Of a stretch of DNA of 64,000 nucleotides, positions 16,407-24,233 are shown piece after piece. The stretch's first letter is position 1, and each line of letters opens with the position of its first letter. The DNA comes from JASLEW01 sp035544875. Lineage in GTDB: Bacteria > Acidobacteriota > Thermoanaerobaculia > Multivoradales > UBA5704. The DNA lies in assembly GCA_035544875.1 (NCBI GenBank), contig DASZZP010000085.1, forward strand, positions 36,395-100,394. Reading direction: 5' to 3'. Below the pieces are notes generated by a model. That model searched no databases and was not told where the DNA came from. It was given only the letters and a program-made list of their open reading frames with translations. The translations under genes were made by a program, and so were the position numbers.

Positions 16407-18668
16407 CTATGCTCCACGTGGCGTCCCGCTTGCTGTCGGGTTTCGGCCAGCGGGCAGCGAGCCGCGCGAAGGGCTGGTCACGGGTGCGGTGCTCGCTGGC
16501 GCGGCGGGCGGCGCGACGGAAACCGGTCCGAGAAGTTTGACGACGTCTCCGATCACGCTCGGATTGTTGGAGCTCGAGCATCCGATGACGTGATTTGGCT
16601 CGCGCAGCTGCCTCTCCATCGCCTCTTGAGCGCTTGCGGAGAGCTGCCAGCCGAGCGGCAGCGGAAGCAGGCCAGTCTCCTTTCCGTCCCGCGCATCGAT
16701 GCGCTTGCAAAGGCCGATCACGAAGAAGTGCTCTTGCGCCGCGGCAACGCGCAGATGGGCGACCGCCAGGCTGCCGCGGGCGTCGCGGGTGTTGAGCAGC
16801 GCGCGCGGTGGCGACAGCAATTCGTTGAGCATCGGATACGGCTTGGCCGTGGGCTCGAGCTCCGGATCGGAGGAGGAGCGCGGACGAACGGGGTCGGTTT
16901 GCGGTGAGTTTCGCAGGTAGAGCACGTAGACTTTGCGGGCGGCCGCGTCGTGGCCGATGGTTCGCTCGATGACTCGCCGGAGGTCGAGCGCGGTGGCGGC
17001 GCCCGAGCTCTCGAAATAGCCGCCATCGACGACGTGTCCCCTCACCCGCCGCTCGGCGGGGTCTGCCGCTTTCTGGGGCGCCGGCAGGGTCCCCTGCACG
17101 GGCGACATGGCGACCTCGGAGGCGCGCAGCGTTCCCGCGGGACTGATGTAGGTGAAGCGGGCACTGTTATGGAGGGCCGCCTTGAGCAGCAGGTCAGCGC
17201 CCAGGATCTGATGCATGTCATAGGCGTCCACGAGATCTCCCGCCTGCCACTTCAAGTTGGTGGTCACGATGCGCCGGCCGGTCTCGACATGCGTGCCGTT
17301 GAGGAAGAGCGCCGGCACCCTCGCGTCGGCTCGGCTCCAGAGGCTCAGAAACGGCTGGGTGAAGCGGTCGTTGCCGATGGACTGCTCCCAGGCTGCCGCC
17401 CACGCGTCCTCGATGGCACGCCCGCGGTCGAAGAGCGGGACCGGAAAGGGGAGGAAGCGCTGGGCGAGGTCCGGGGCGATCAGCCTTGCCAGTGGCGGAG
17501 AGAGGAAATCGTTACCCAGGATCTGGTGTGCGCACTGGTGCAGCCTGCCGCACGGCAGCGGCCCGTGGCGCTCCGCGCTCTCCGCCAAGAGGGCGTCGAA
17601 CAGACCGGCGCCGAGGCTCCCTCCTGAGATGCCGCTGATTGCAAACACGTGCCGCGCGAAGGTCGCGTCGCGGTCCTGCAGCTCACCGAGCACGATCGCC
17701 GTCCAGTAGGCGGCCCGGATGCCGCCGCCCTCCGCGGCGACCAGTAAGATCGGTCCGTCTCCAATGCCGCGGTACCAGTCAGCGAAGTACGCCCCAAGCG
17801 GGATCCTTGGTGGCTCGCCATAGCCGCCGCCGACGAGCCGGGTGGCGTGATTGTCGTTCCAGGCGCTGAAGACGACCGCGGCCAGCAAGGCGAGCAGCAG
17901 GACCGGGATCTCGAGGCGCCGGCTCAGGAAGACGATCCCCGTGCCGAACAGCACCCAGGTCGCCGCGGTGATCAGCAGGATCGGAACCGTCCCGAGGAAC
18001 TGACCGACCTGGATTGGCCAGAAGGCAAAGAGCAGCCCCAAGAGCCCGGAGACCGACAGCGACGCTGCCACCGCCCAGCGCGTGCTGGGGGGCAGATCCT
18101 GCCAGAGCGGGACGCGGTAGGAGGGCCCAGGGACTTGTCCTTGGATGCCCCTTCGGAGAAGGCGCCTAAGCAGGGGGCGGCGCACGATGGTGAAGACGAG
18201 GAAGGCAAGGGCAAGCGCGAAACAGGCAACCGACAGAGCCCGCAGGCGCGGAATCGGCAGCGGGTCGGTGGACTCGAAGTAACCGTGGGCGGCGCGCCAG
18301 AGCGCGATTCCGAGCAGCGCGATCGCCAACGTGCCGAGCAGCCGTGGTGCCCACTCCCGCAACCAAAGCTGCCTCGGTGAGCCTCCGGGTGCGCCGAGAT
18401 AAAGAATGACCCGGGCCCAGTACCAGCTACTCAGGGCCCATAAGAGGACCGCCAGCAGAAAGAGCACCCAGTGCTGGAGCCCCACCAGGGACCACCAAGG
18501 CGAGGTGCCCCACTCCGCAAGCCGCCGGACCACGTCCTGGCCTTGGGCCAGAAGCAGGAACGAGGCGCCCCCGACCGCCACGATGGCGATGCTCCAGCGA
18601 CAGGGCTCCAGCACCTGGACGAGGTCGCGGATGGCGTCTCGAATCGCGCGCAAGATCGTTCCGAGCAT
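16407..18668 (-). CDS. Membrane-anchored patatin-like phospholipase
   Basis: A 753-residue protein. Residues 1-300 hold about eight hydrophobic segments; the C-terminal part is a patatin domain with oxyanion motif EGGGIRAAYW, nucleophile elbow in SGISGGSLGAG (GxSxG) and the acid in VDGGYFESSGA (DGG), so the Ser-Asp dyad is intact. It should be a lipid acyl hydrolase held at the inner membrane. GGAGGGGGAA before the ATG at 18668 fixes the start. The two small membrane-protein genes downstream suggest an operon. Similar multi-pass patatins occur in many Acidobacteriota and Proteobacteria without known role; relatives with sensor partners act in antiphage defence, but nothing here proves that. 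Confidence 0.88.
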   Translation of the reverse strand: MLGTILRAIRDAIRDLVQVLEPCRWSIAIVAVGGASFLLLAQGQDVVRRLAEWGTSPWWSLVGLQHWVLFLLAVLLWALSSWYWARVILYLGAPGGSPRQLWLREWAPRLLGTLAIALLGIALWRAAHGYFESTDPLPIPRLRALSVACFALALAFLVFTIVRRPLLRRLLRRGIQGQVPGPSYRVPLWQDLPPSTRWAVAASLSVSGLLGLLFAFWPIQVGQFLGTVPILLITAATWVLFGTGIVFLSRRLEIPVLLLALLAAVVFSAWNDNHATRLVGGGYGEPPRIPLGAYFADWYRGIGDGPILLVAAEGGGIRAAYWTAIVLGELQDRDATFARHVFAISGISGGSLGAGLFDALLAESAERHGPLPCGRLHQCAHQILGNDFLSPPLARLIAPDLAQRFLPFPVPLFDRGRAIEDAWAAAWEQSIGNDRFTQPFLSLWSRADARVPALFLNGTHVETGRRIVTTNLKWQAGDLVDAYDMHQILGADLLLKAALHNSARFTYISPAGTLRASEVAMSPVQGTLPAPQKAADPAERRVRGHVVDGGYFESSGAATALDLRRVIERTIGHDAAARKVYVLYLRNSPQTDPVRPRSSSDPELEPTAKPYPMLNELLSPPRALLNTRDARGSLAVAHLRVAAAQEHFFVIGLCKRIDARDGKETGLLPLPLGWQLSASAQEAMERQLREPNHVIGCSSSNNPSVIGDVVKLLGPVSVAPPAAPASTAPVTSPSRGSLPAGRNPTASGTPRGA

Positions 18669-18891
18669 TCTTCCCCCTCCAGAGCCAGCAGCCATCAGAG
18701 AAGACGGACAGACCGAGAGATTTCCTAGCACGGCGGCGCGTCAAGGGCCGCCTCCAGAAGCTCGCCCTGGGCGGTCGGCTATCGCCGCTTGCGACGCCAC
18801 TACATGGTCAACTTTTTTCTTGATGGATCGTGGTGAGGAGCTCGCAGCAGGAGCTGCGTCAGCTTGCGTCGGCGCGGTCCAGGAGGGTGCC

Positions 18892-19428
18892 ATGAGGCAT
18901 ACACGCCGCCAGGCCTCGCCGCCACGCGGAGGAATGCTTAACAGGGTGGCGCGTGACCTTGGTGTAACAATTCCCTTGGTAATGACGATAGATGGCTTCC
19001 TTGAGGTTCGCAGCCTTCTGGAAGAACCCGAGACAACAATGAATCTAGGGGACTGGTTGAGAACGAGTTATTTTGACGTCTCTCCTGTAAGTGACTCTGG
19101 GATGCGCAGATTCTTTGCTCCTCTTGTCGGGAGAGTGGAGGAAGAATTCCTTAGAGAGCAGAAGAGATTTCAGGGACTCCTGGGCGAACAGCTTTCAGCT
19201 AACTATATGGACGAGGTTCCCTATGTTGAGCGACCAGAGTTCTTTCGCTCGCTGAATGCGAAAGTAAACTATCGGCTGCAGCTGGATAGCCTAAATGCGG
19301 AACAGCTAAAGACAGATCTGCTCAGGGCTGAGTCAGAAAAGAGGAGGGCGGAGCGAACCACGAAATACTGGAAGGCTCAGGCTCGTGCGAAGAGGCCGCG
19401 GCCGAAGGGGGGGAAGGGGCGCAAATAG
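18892..19428 (+). CDS. Hypothetical protein, lower-GC gene beside the attachment site
   Basis: The 178-residue product starts at an ATG with a strong ribosome site (AGGAGGGTGCC). No domain was recognised. It begins with a basic stretch, has a helical middle (FFAPLVGRVEEEFLREQKRF), and ends in a charged coiled-coil-like region (LLRAESEKRRAERTTKYWKA) with a Lys/Arg-rich tail. Base composition is clearly lower in GC than its neighbours and codons such as ATA, AGA and TTA are common, which suggests recent transfer. It lies immediately outside the tRNA-Thr fragment on the chromosomal side. Confidence 0.72.
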   Translation: MRHTRRQASPPRGGMLNRVARDLGVTIPLVMTIDGFLEVRSLLEEPETTMNLGDWLRTSYFDVSPVSDSGMRRFFAPLVGRVEEEFLREQKRFQGLLGEQLSANYMDEVPYVERPEFFRSLNAKVNYRLQLDSLNAEQLKTDLLRAESEKRRAERTTKYWKAQARAKRPRPKGGKGRK

Positions 19429-19680
19429 AGCCTCCGGCGCGAAAGGAAGACCGGAGAGGGTGACAGATTTGTTGTCGTTGCGTTGTGTCGGTAAGGTAGT
19501 CGAGATGGCCAGTGTGTGCGTCAGCAGGGGCGGGAGACGGCTCGGTGTTGTCTCGGCGCAGGCCGGCGGCGCGTCGGCGAGTGTCGCGAAATCTTACGTG
19601 GAGCTTACGCAGACCAAGGACAGGCTAGAGGTGCTGACTTTCACTTGTGACTCAAACCACTGATTTGACTGAGATTATCG

Positions 19681-19727
19681 TGGAGCCGACGGTCAGGATT
19701 GAACTGACGACCTGCTGATTACGAATC
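19681..19727 (-). tRNA. 3' half of tRNA-Thr(CGU): attachment-site remnant
   Basis: On the minus strand this is TTCGTAA (anticodon loop, CGU), the 3' anticodon strand TCAGC, a variable loop, a perfect T-arm (GTCAG, TTCAATC, CTGAC), a 3' acceptor strand (CGTCGGC) and an encoded CCA. The 5' anticodon strand, D-arm and 5' acceptor strand are missing, and the sequence diverges just before the anticodon loop. That is the expected product of tyrosine-recombinase integration into a tRNA gene: the partial copy marks one element end, and the whole tRNA gene should lie at the other. The missing 5' half is on the integrase side, so the element extends to higher coordinates. Confidence 0.8.
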
Positions 19728-19855
19728 TAATCAGGCTGTTTTCAGCACATTTCATCTCGTCTCAGCCTGGTTCGCCGCTGCCAGTAAATAATTGATAAGG
19801 CTATGTTTATGGGGTCAGCGCGTCTCACCGTGTTTCATTTGACTTCTGTCGCCGT

Positions 19856-20026
19856 GTGACCTAAAATTGTGACCTAGAGGTCGAAAAACCGTCAAAAAAC
19901 CGTGAGTGGATGACTGCTTTTTGGACGAGCTGACTGACCAAGGGCCCAAAACTCGATCGGCAGACCCTCTGATTATCGCACAGATGACCTAGAACAGATG
20001 ACCTAACTCTCGAACAGATGATCCTA
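19856..20026 (+). repeat. Short direct repeats (TGACCTA family), likely integrase arm sites
   Basis: GTGACCTA occurs at 19856-19863 and 19869-19876; ACAGATGACCTA occurs at 19980-19991 and 19994-20005, with a variant at 20014-20026. All are in the same orientation between the tRNA fragment and the integrase gene, where arm-type integrase or excisionase sites normally lie. The binding role is inferred from position. Confidence 0.55.
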
Positions 20027-20374
20027 CCCTCGTCCGACGTGACTCGCGCCCTCCATACTGCGACGCCCTCGCGGCCCCGAACTGGCTGGACGCTGCTACT
20101 CGCCGGGGCCGGGTCCGCGGCAAGCTTCCAGCATCCTCCCTCGACCCTAACCTCTGAGAGCTTCTCGCGGTGCTGGCCAGCGAGGCGCCGCCGCCGTCGG
20201 CCGCCCCGGTCCCTCCAGCACCTCAGGGCCTCTTTCTCGTCCGGGCGGCAGCGGCCAATTGCCGCCCATGCCGCGCCCGCGCGCGTTCTGCGCGCAGAAG
20301 CTCCGAGCCGCTTCAGCGCCGCGCTCGGCTGCCTCCGCCGAACTTCGTGACTCTTACATAGAGGCGAACGCCCC
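20027..20374. other. Leader region of the integrase gene
   Basis: No convincing gene or terminator was seen in this stretch; short frames here overlap with no domain signal. It presumably holds the integrase promoter, which I could not pin down. Confidence 0.4.
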
Positions 20375-21661
20375 ATGCCCCGACTCCACCTCACCAGCCG
20401 AGTCCTCCAGGCCCTTTCGACCACCCTGGTCCAGGAGAGCTACTCCGACGCCGAGCTCCCCGGATTCCGCGTCCGCGTCAGCCGCACCGGCCACAAATCC
20501 TTCGAACTTGTCTACCGCGCGCCCACCGGCAGCGACGGCCGCCACCCGCAGCGGCGCCTGACCCTCGGCAGCTACCCCGCGCTGAGTCTCGCCGAGGCGC
20601 GCGCCCGCGCCCGCGCCGCCAAGGTCGAGATCGCCCGCGGCCGCGATCCGCAGGGCCCGCTGCCCGAGCCTGCCGCCGCCTTCCATCACCGCCCGTCCCT
20701 GCCCGCCGGCCCCCACCCGGATCGCCAGGCGCAGCGCGATGCGATCTTCGGCCCGGCGCCGATCCGCGAAGGCTCCTTCGCCGACCTCGCTCTGCACTAT
20801 CTCGAGCGGCACGCCTGGCGGTTCAAAAAGCGCACTCGCGACGACGAGGGCATGCTGCGCCGCGACCTGGTTCCCGCCTGGCGCGACTTGCCCGCCGCCG
20901 CGATCCGCCGGCGCGACGTGAGCGAGCTGCTCGACCGCATTGTCGCCCGCGGCGCGGTGATCGCCGCCCGGCGCACCCGCGTCCTGGTCTCCAAGATCTA
21001 TAACTTTGGCCTCGGCTGCGACCTCGTCGAGCACAACCCCACCCTCGGTGTTCCGGCACCCGGCCGTGAGCACCGGCGTGAGCGCTGGCTCACCGATGCC
21101 GAGATCTGCGCCCTCTGGCGCGAGCTCGACCGCCGCGGCTTCGTCCTCGCCTCGGCGTTTCGCGTCATCCTGTTGACCCTGCAGCGTCCCGGCGAGGTCT
21201 GTTCGATGCGCTGGCGCGACCTCGCCGGCCCCTGGTGGACCCTGCCTGGCGAGCGTACCAAGAACGGCAAGTCGCATCGCGTCTATCTCTCGCCCCCGGT
21301 GCTCGCCATTCTCGAGCGCCTGCAGCCGCGCACCGGCCGCTCCGAGTGGGTCTTCGAAAGCCCGAAGCGTCCAGGCCAGCCGATCGAGTTTCTCGGCAAG
21401 GTCGGGGGCTCCATCTGCCATGCCCTCGGCTTCTCGTTCACCCCGCACGACCTGCGGCGGACCGGTGCCACCCATCTTGGGCGCATGCACTTCCGCGACG
21501 AGGACATCGACCGCATTCTCAATCACAACCGCCGCGGCGTCAGGGCCGTTTACAACCTCTACGACGGCGATGTCGAGAAGCAGGCCGCTCTCCTCGCCTG
21601 GGGCGAGCATGTGGAGGCGATCGCCTCCGGCCAGCCGGGCGATCGTCCCCAGGCGGTATAG
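20375..21661 (+). CDS. int: Tyrosine recombinase, tRNA-targeting integrase (DUF4102 type)
   Basis: A 428-residue integrase with the N-terminal arm-binding DUF4102 domain (LPGFRVRVSRTGHKSFELVY, LTLGSYPALSLAEAR), a core-binding SAM-like domain, and a complete catalytic domain: Arg I in LQRPGEV, Lys in TKNGKSHRV, HxxR in FTPHDLRRTGAT, His in ILNHN and nucleophile Tyr in VYNLYDG. This class inserts elements into tRNA 3' ends, matching the tRNA-Thr fragment 640 bases upstream. Its last 384 bases are repeated at 27826-28209. Excision would also need a directionality factor; the AlpA-type gene at 32608 is the candidate. Confidence 0.93.
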   Translation: MPRLHLTSRVLQALSTTLVQESYSDAELPGFRVRVSRTGHKSFELVYRAPTGSDGRHPQRRLTLGSYPALSLAEARARARAAKVEIARGRDPQGPLPEPAAAFHHRPSLPAGPHPDRQAQRDAIFGPAPIREGSFADLALHYLERHAWRFKKRTRDDEGMLRRDLVPAWRDLPAAAIRRRDVSELLDRIVARGAVIAARRTRVLVSKIYNFGLGCDLVEHNPTLGVPAPGREHRRERWLTDAEICALWRELDRRGFVLASAFRVILLTLQRPGEVCSMRWRDLAGPWWTLPGERTKNGKSHRVYLSPPVLAILERLQPRTGRSEWVFESPKRPGQPIEFLGKVGGSICHALGFSFTPHDLRRTGATHLGRMHFRDEDIDRILNHNRRGVRAVYNLYDGDVEKQAALLAWGEHVEAIASGQPGDRPQAV

Positions 21662-21672
21662 GTCAGTTCTAC
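21278..21672 (+). repeat. Direct repeat DR1 (integrase 3' end)
   Basis: This segment aligns without gaps to 27826-28220, with scattered substitutions, mostly silent. Similarity runs about ten bases past both stop codons and then ends. Together the two copies bracket the three-gene CHAT cassette of about 6.2 kb. Confidence 0.85.
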
Positions 21673-21889
21673 CGGAAAGAGCGGCCGAGCGGCTCGTCAG
21701 CCGCCTCAACGACCTCGGCTTCGCGGTTGAGCCTTCGCCATGCCGCCTGAGACCACCTCTCACCCGACTTCATTCACTTCAAGAACGAACTCCTCATCCC
21801 GCCGCAGCCGGCATCGTGCACTCGAACGATCCATTACAGCGTGAAGCGCCGGCGACGGGGTGTGCCGGAGGGACCTCAGCCGGGGCGCG

Positions 21890-23125
21890 TCATCTCCCCA
21901 GCAGCGTGTCCAGACCGCTTTTCAAGAGTGCGAAGACTCTCTCGTAAAGGGAATCGTCGCGACAGCCGTCCCTTGGCAGTTCGTCCGGTTTGGTCACGCA
22001 GGTTCCCAGCGGTTCCAGCCATGGCGAGTCGGCGTTCTTGCAGTTGCAGTCAGAGTTCAGCTCAGGACAGGGACGCATGGCCGAGCCGCTCGGGTTCAGC
22101 ACTGTGCACGGGTCCGCCTGCCAAAACCCATACTTGTCCTTCCCGGTGCAGCGCGCATGGCTTGCGAGTGGATGCTTGCCGTTCAGAACGTGGCCGATTT
22201 CGTGGGCGAGGAGCGCCGGGTTGCCTTTGCAGTCGCCGCTCAGCACGATGACTCCGGTTGCCGGATCCCGCTGTCCGCCGCTATCGCCTAAGCTCCGGTC
22301 GACCATGAAGACGGGGACCACATGGGCCTTCAAAGCTGGCAGGCACTGCAGCAACATTCTGGTATTCGTCGACGATCTGAGCCCACTATTGGCGCAGGTA
22401 CAGAGATTTTCTGCCAGGATCCGGATGCAGCACTTGCCCCAGATATTCACGGCGGCTTTATACTGCAAGTCCCAAAAACGGCCGGTCGCGGGGCGCTGGC
22501 CGTAGGCGGCGAACTGCACAGGCTGGAGTCGGAGGCTATGCTCAATGCTCGCCGCCGCCGATACCCGCCGTCCCTCTAGATCCAGAACCGTTGCCGGCGA
22601 AAGGACGGTCGGCGTGGCAGGCGCGAATTGCAGCGCCAAGCCTCGCACGCCGGACAAAAGACGCCCATCGCTCAGTGCGAGATGACTCTGCTGGAAGGAC
22701 AAGCTGACGTCGGTTCCAGGCGCCAAGCTGCCTTCTAGCCTGCCCTTGAAGATTGCGAATCCAGGCGCCTCCTCCTCCGGCCGTTCCTCCAGGTCGGCGG
22801 CGGCGCGCGCGGGCGCCGCCTGATAGACCCGCGCTTCTAGGTCAAAGCTGAGGCTGGCCTCGGCCGATGATTGCATGAGCTTGCCGCCGCCTCGGACGCC
22901 AAGAATATAGATGCCGCTTTCCTCGTCACGCGTCCCGTCGGGGCGAGAGCTGTAGAGGCGGAACCATCGCATTTCCACTCCCGCCTCTGCGCCATCTGGA
23001 GAGAGTGTCTTCACGAGCAGCGCCAGCTCTCCTCTGACCGGCGCACCCTCTGGTGCGGCGTCCAGCGCCACCCTCCCTAAGAGCTTCAGCAGCAGAGAAG
23101 TGTTGACGGCCAGCTCAGGGAGCAT
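21890..23125 (-). CDS. Putative metzincin-type zinc metalloprotease
   Basis: A 411-residue protein. Residues 1-220 look beta-rich and are not recognised. Residues 308-318 read HEIGHVLNGKH, giving zinc ligands His308, His312 and His318 with catalytic Glu309 in the metzincin spacing; the usual Gly is Asn. Met350 in GSAMRP may be the Met-turn. The catalytic half contains over a dozen cysteines, suggesting disulfides or metal sites, yet no signal peptide is seen. AAGGAGGG five bases before the ATG fixes the start. It overlaps the preceding gene by 11 bases and is the last gene of the CHAT operon, so it probably acts with those proteins. Function unknown. Confidence 0.78.
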   Translation of the reverse strand: MLPELAVNTSLLLKLLGRVALDAAPEGAPVRGELALLVKTLSPDGAEAGVEMRWFRLYSSRPDGTRDEESGIYILGVRGGGKLMQSSAEASLSFDLEARVYQAAPARAAADLEERPEEEAPGFAIFKGRLEGSLAPGTDVSLSFQQSHLALSDGRLLSGVRGLALQFAPATPTVLSPATVLDLEGRRVSAAASIEHSLRLQPVQFAAYGQRPATGRFWDLQYKAAVNIWGKCCIRILAENLCTCANSGLRSSTNTRMLLQCLPALKAHVVPVFMVDRSLGDSGGQRDPATGVIVLSGDCKGNPALLAHEIGHVLNGKHPLASHARCTGKDKYGFWQADPCTVLNPSGSAMRPCPELNSDCNCKNADSPWLEPLGTCVTKPDELPRDGCRDDSLYERVFALLKSGLDTLLGR

Positions 23126-24233
23126 CGAGCCCTCCTTTCGCATATCGGCGAGGTGACGTGGATCCGCGTTCACCGCCTACTCCGGCAGTGGCTCTTGACT
23201 TTGCCGGTTGGAAGGACGTGGGGAAGCAGTCCATCCCCTGCCCATTGTCATCGGGTTGCGGCCATGGATGCGGCAGATAGAGACCCTTGATGATGTCGCC
23301 AAGCTCTTGCCTGTCGGGCTCTGAGAGCAGCTCGAAAAACCAGCGGAAGTCCTGGTCGGGCTGTGCAGTACCGGTATCCACCGGCCACTCGAGGGGGTTG
23401 TTGTCGCAGAGATTCGCCACTGTGATCTCGACCCACCGCCCCGTCCCGGGGGCAAGGCAAAGCCTTTTCGCGCCGCCTCCGGAAAGTGGCTTTGCGATCA
23501 GGGTTGCCTCAGCCACTTTTTTCACGTCGAGGATCACCTCGTTTGACATCTCCTCGATCACCACGTTTTCCTTGCAGAGATACTTCGGGAACACCCAAGT
23601 CCCCTGGTACCCGCCAGTGTACAACCTGCCTTTTTCGATCACGAACTGCGCTAGCACGCTCTTCGGCGGCTTCCAGGACGTCGCATCGGGGTCGATAGAG
23701 TAGTAACCGTCAACGATCGGCCCCATGTCGGCGAGTCTGGCGACATCGCCGATCGTCAAGTTGCTCGGACCGCCCTTCACGGATAGGGTGAGCCTGGTCT
23801 GGACCAGCTTCTTCTGCTCAGCTGCTACCGCTTGCGGCGACCCCGAGGGATGAAAGGCGCTGCGATGTGGCGGTGGAGGCCTTCTCGAAGCATCTATTGG
23901 ATCGCCCCCCGCATCCCCTCGATCCCCTTCCCACCCCTCCGGGGGGGAAGGGGACGCCCCCTCCCCTCGCGCACGGCCCAGTTTCGTTCTAGGCTTCCGC
24001 CCCAGGTCCCAGATGCCCTGGGTCGACTTCGGTACCTTCGGCATCCCGATTACGTCCCTGAGGTTGAACCTGACGAAAGCGCGGTGCCGGTTTAAGCCTT
24101 TCGAGTCAAGTCCCGAGCTTTGACTTTCGCCGTCCGGGATGACCACCATCACCTGCTTCGGCTCATTCTTGAAAGGCCTGTCCGGGACGAAAGCACAGCC
24201 GCCGGTGAAGCGGACCCGCAAGTTGAAGGTCAT
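23115..24233 (-). CDS. Unknown protein in the CHAT-metzincin operon
   Basis: A 372-residue protein starting MTFNLRVRFTGGCAFVPD, with motifs VMVVIPDGE and RHRAFVRFNLRDV near the N-terminus and a later stretch KLVQTRLTLSVKGGPSNLTI. I do not recognise the family. The start overlaps the CHAT gene stop as ATGA, so translation is coupled; its own end overlaps the metalloprotease start by 11 bases. Residues about 85-125 form a low-complexity Gly/Pro/Ser linker that looks inserted and contains a DNA hairpin (23924-23932 with 23945-23953). No signal peptide or transmembrane segment is seen. It may be an adaptor, sensor or substrate of the two flanking proteases. Confidence 0.72.
   Translation of the reverse strand: MTFNLRVRFTGGCAFVPDRPFKNEPKQVMVVIPDGESQSSGLDSKGLNRHRAFVRFNLRDVIGMPKVPKSTQGIWDLGRKPRTKLGRARGEGASPSPPEGWEGDRGDAGGDPIDASRRPPPPHRSAFHPSGSPQAVAAEQKKLVQTRLTLSVKGGPSNLTIGDVARLADMGPIVDGYYSIDPDATSWKPPKSVLAQFVIEKGRLYTGGYQGTWVFPKYLCKENVVIEEMSNEVILDVKKVAEATLIAKPLSGGGAKRLCLAPGTGRWVEITVANLCDNNPLEWPVDTGTAQPDQDFRWFFELLSEPDRQELGDIIKGLYLPHPWPQPDDNGQGMDCFPTSFQPAKSRATAGVGGERGSTSPRRYAKGGLDAP

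Noticed and set aside
23924..23953. Hairpin considered as a transcription terminator
   Set aside because: It is inside a coding frame, has no T-run on either strand, and the operon continues through it.
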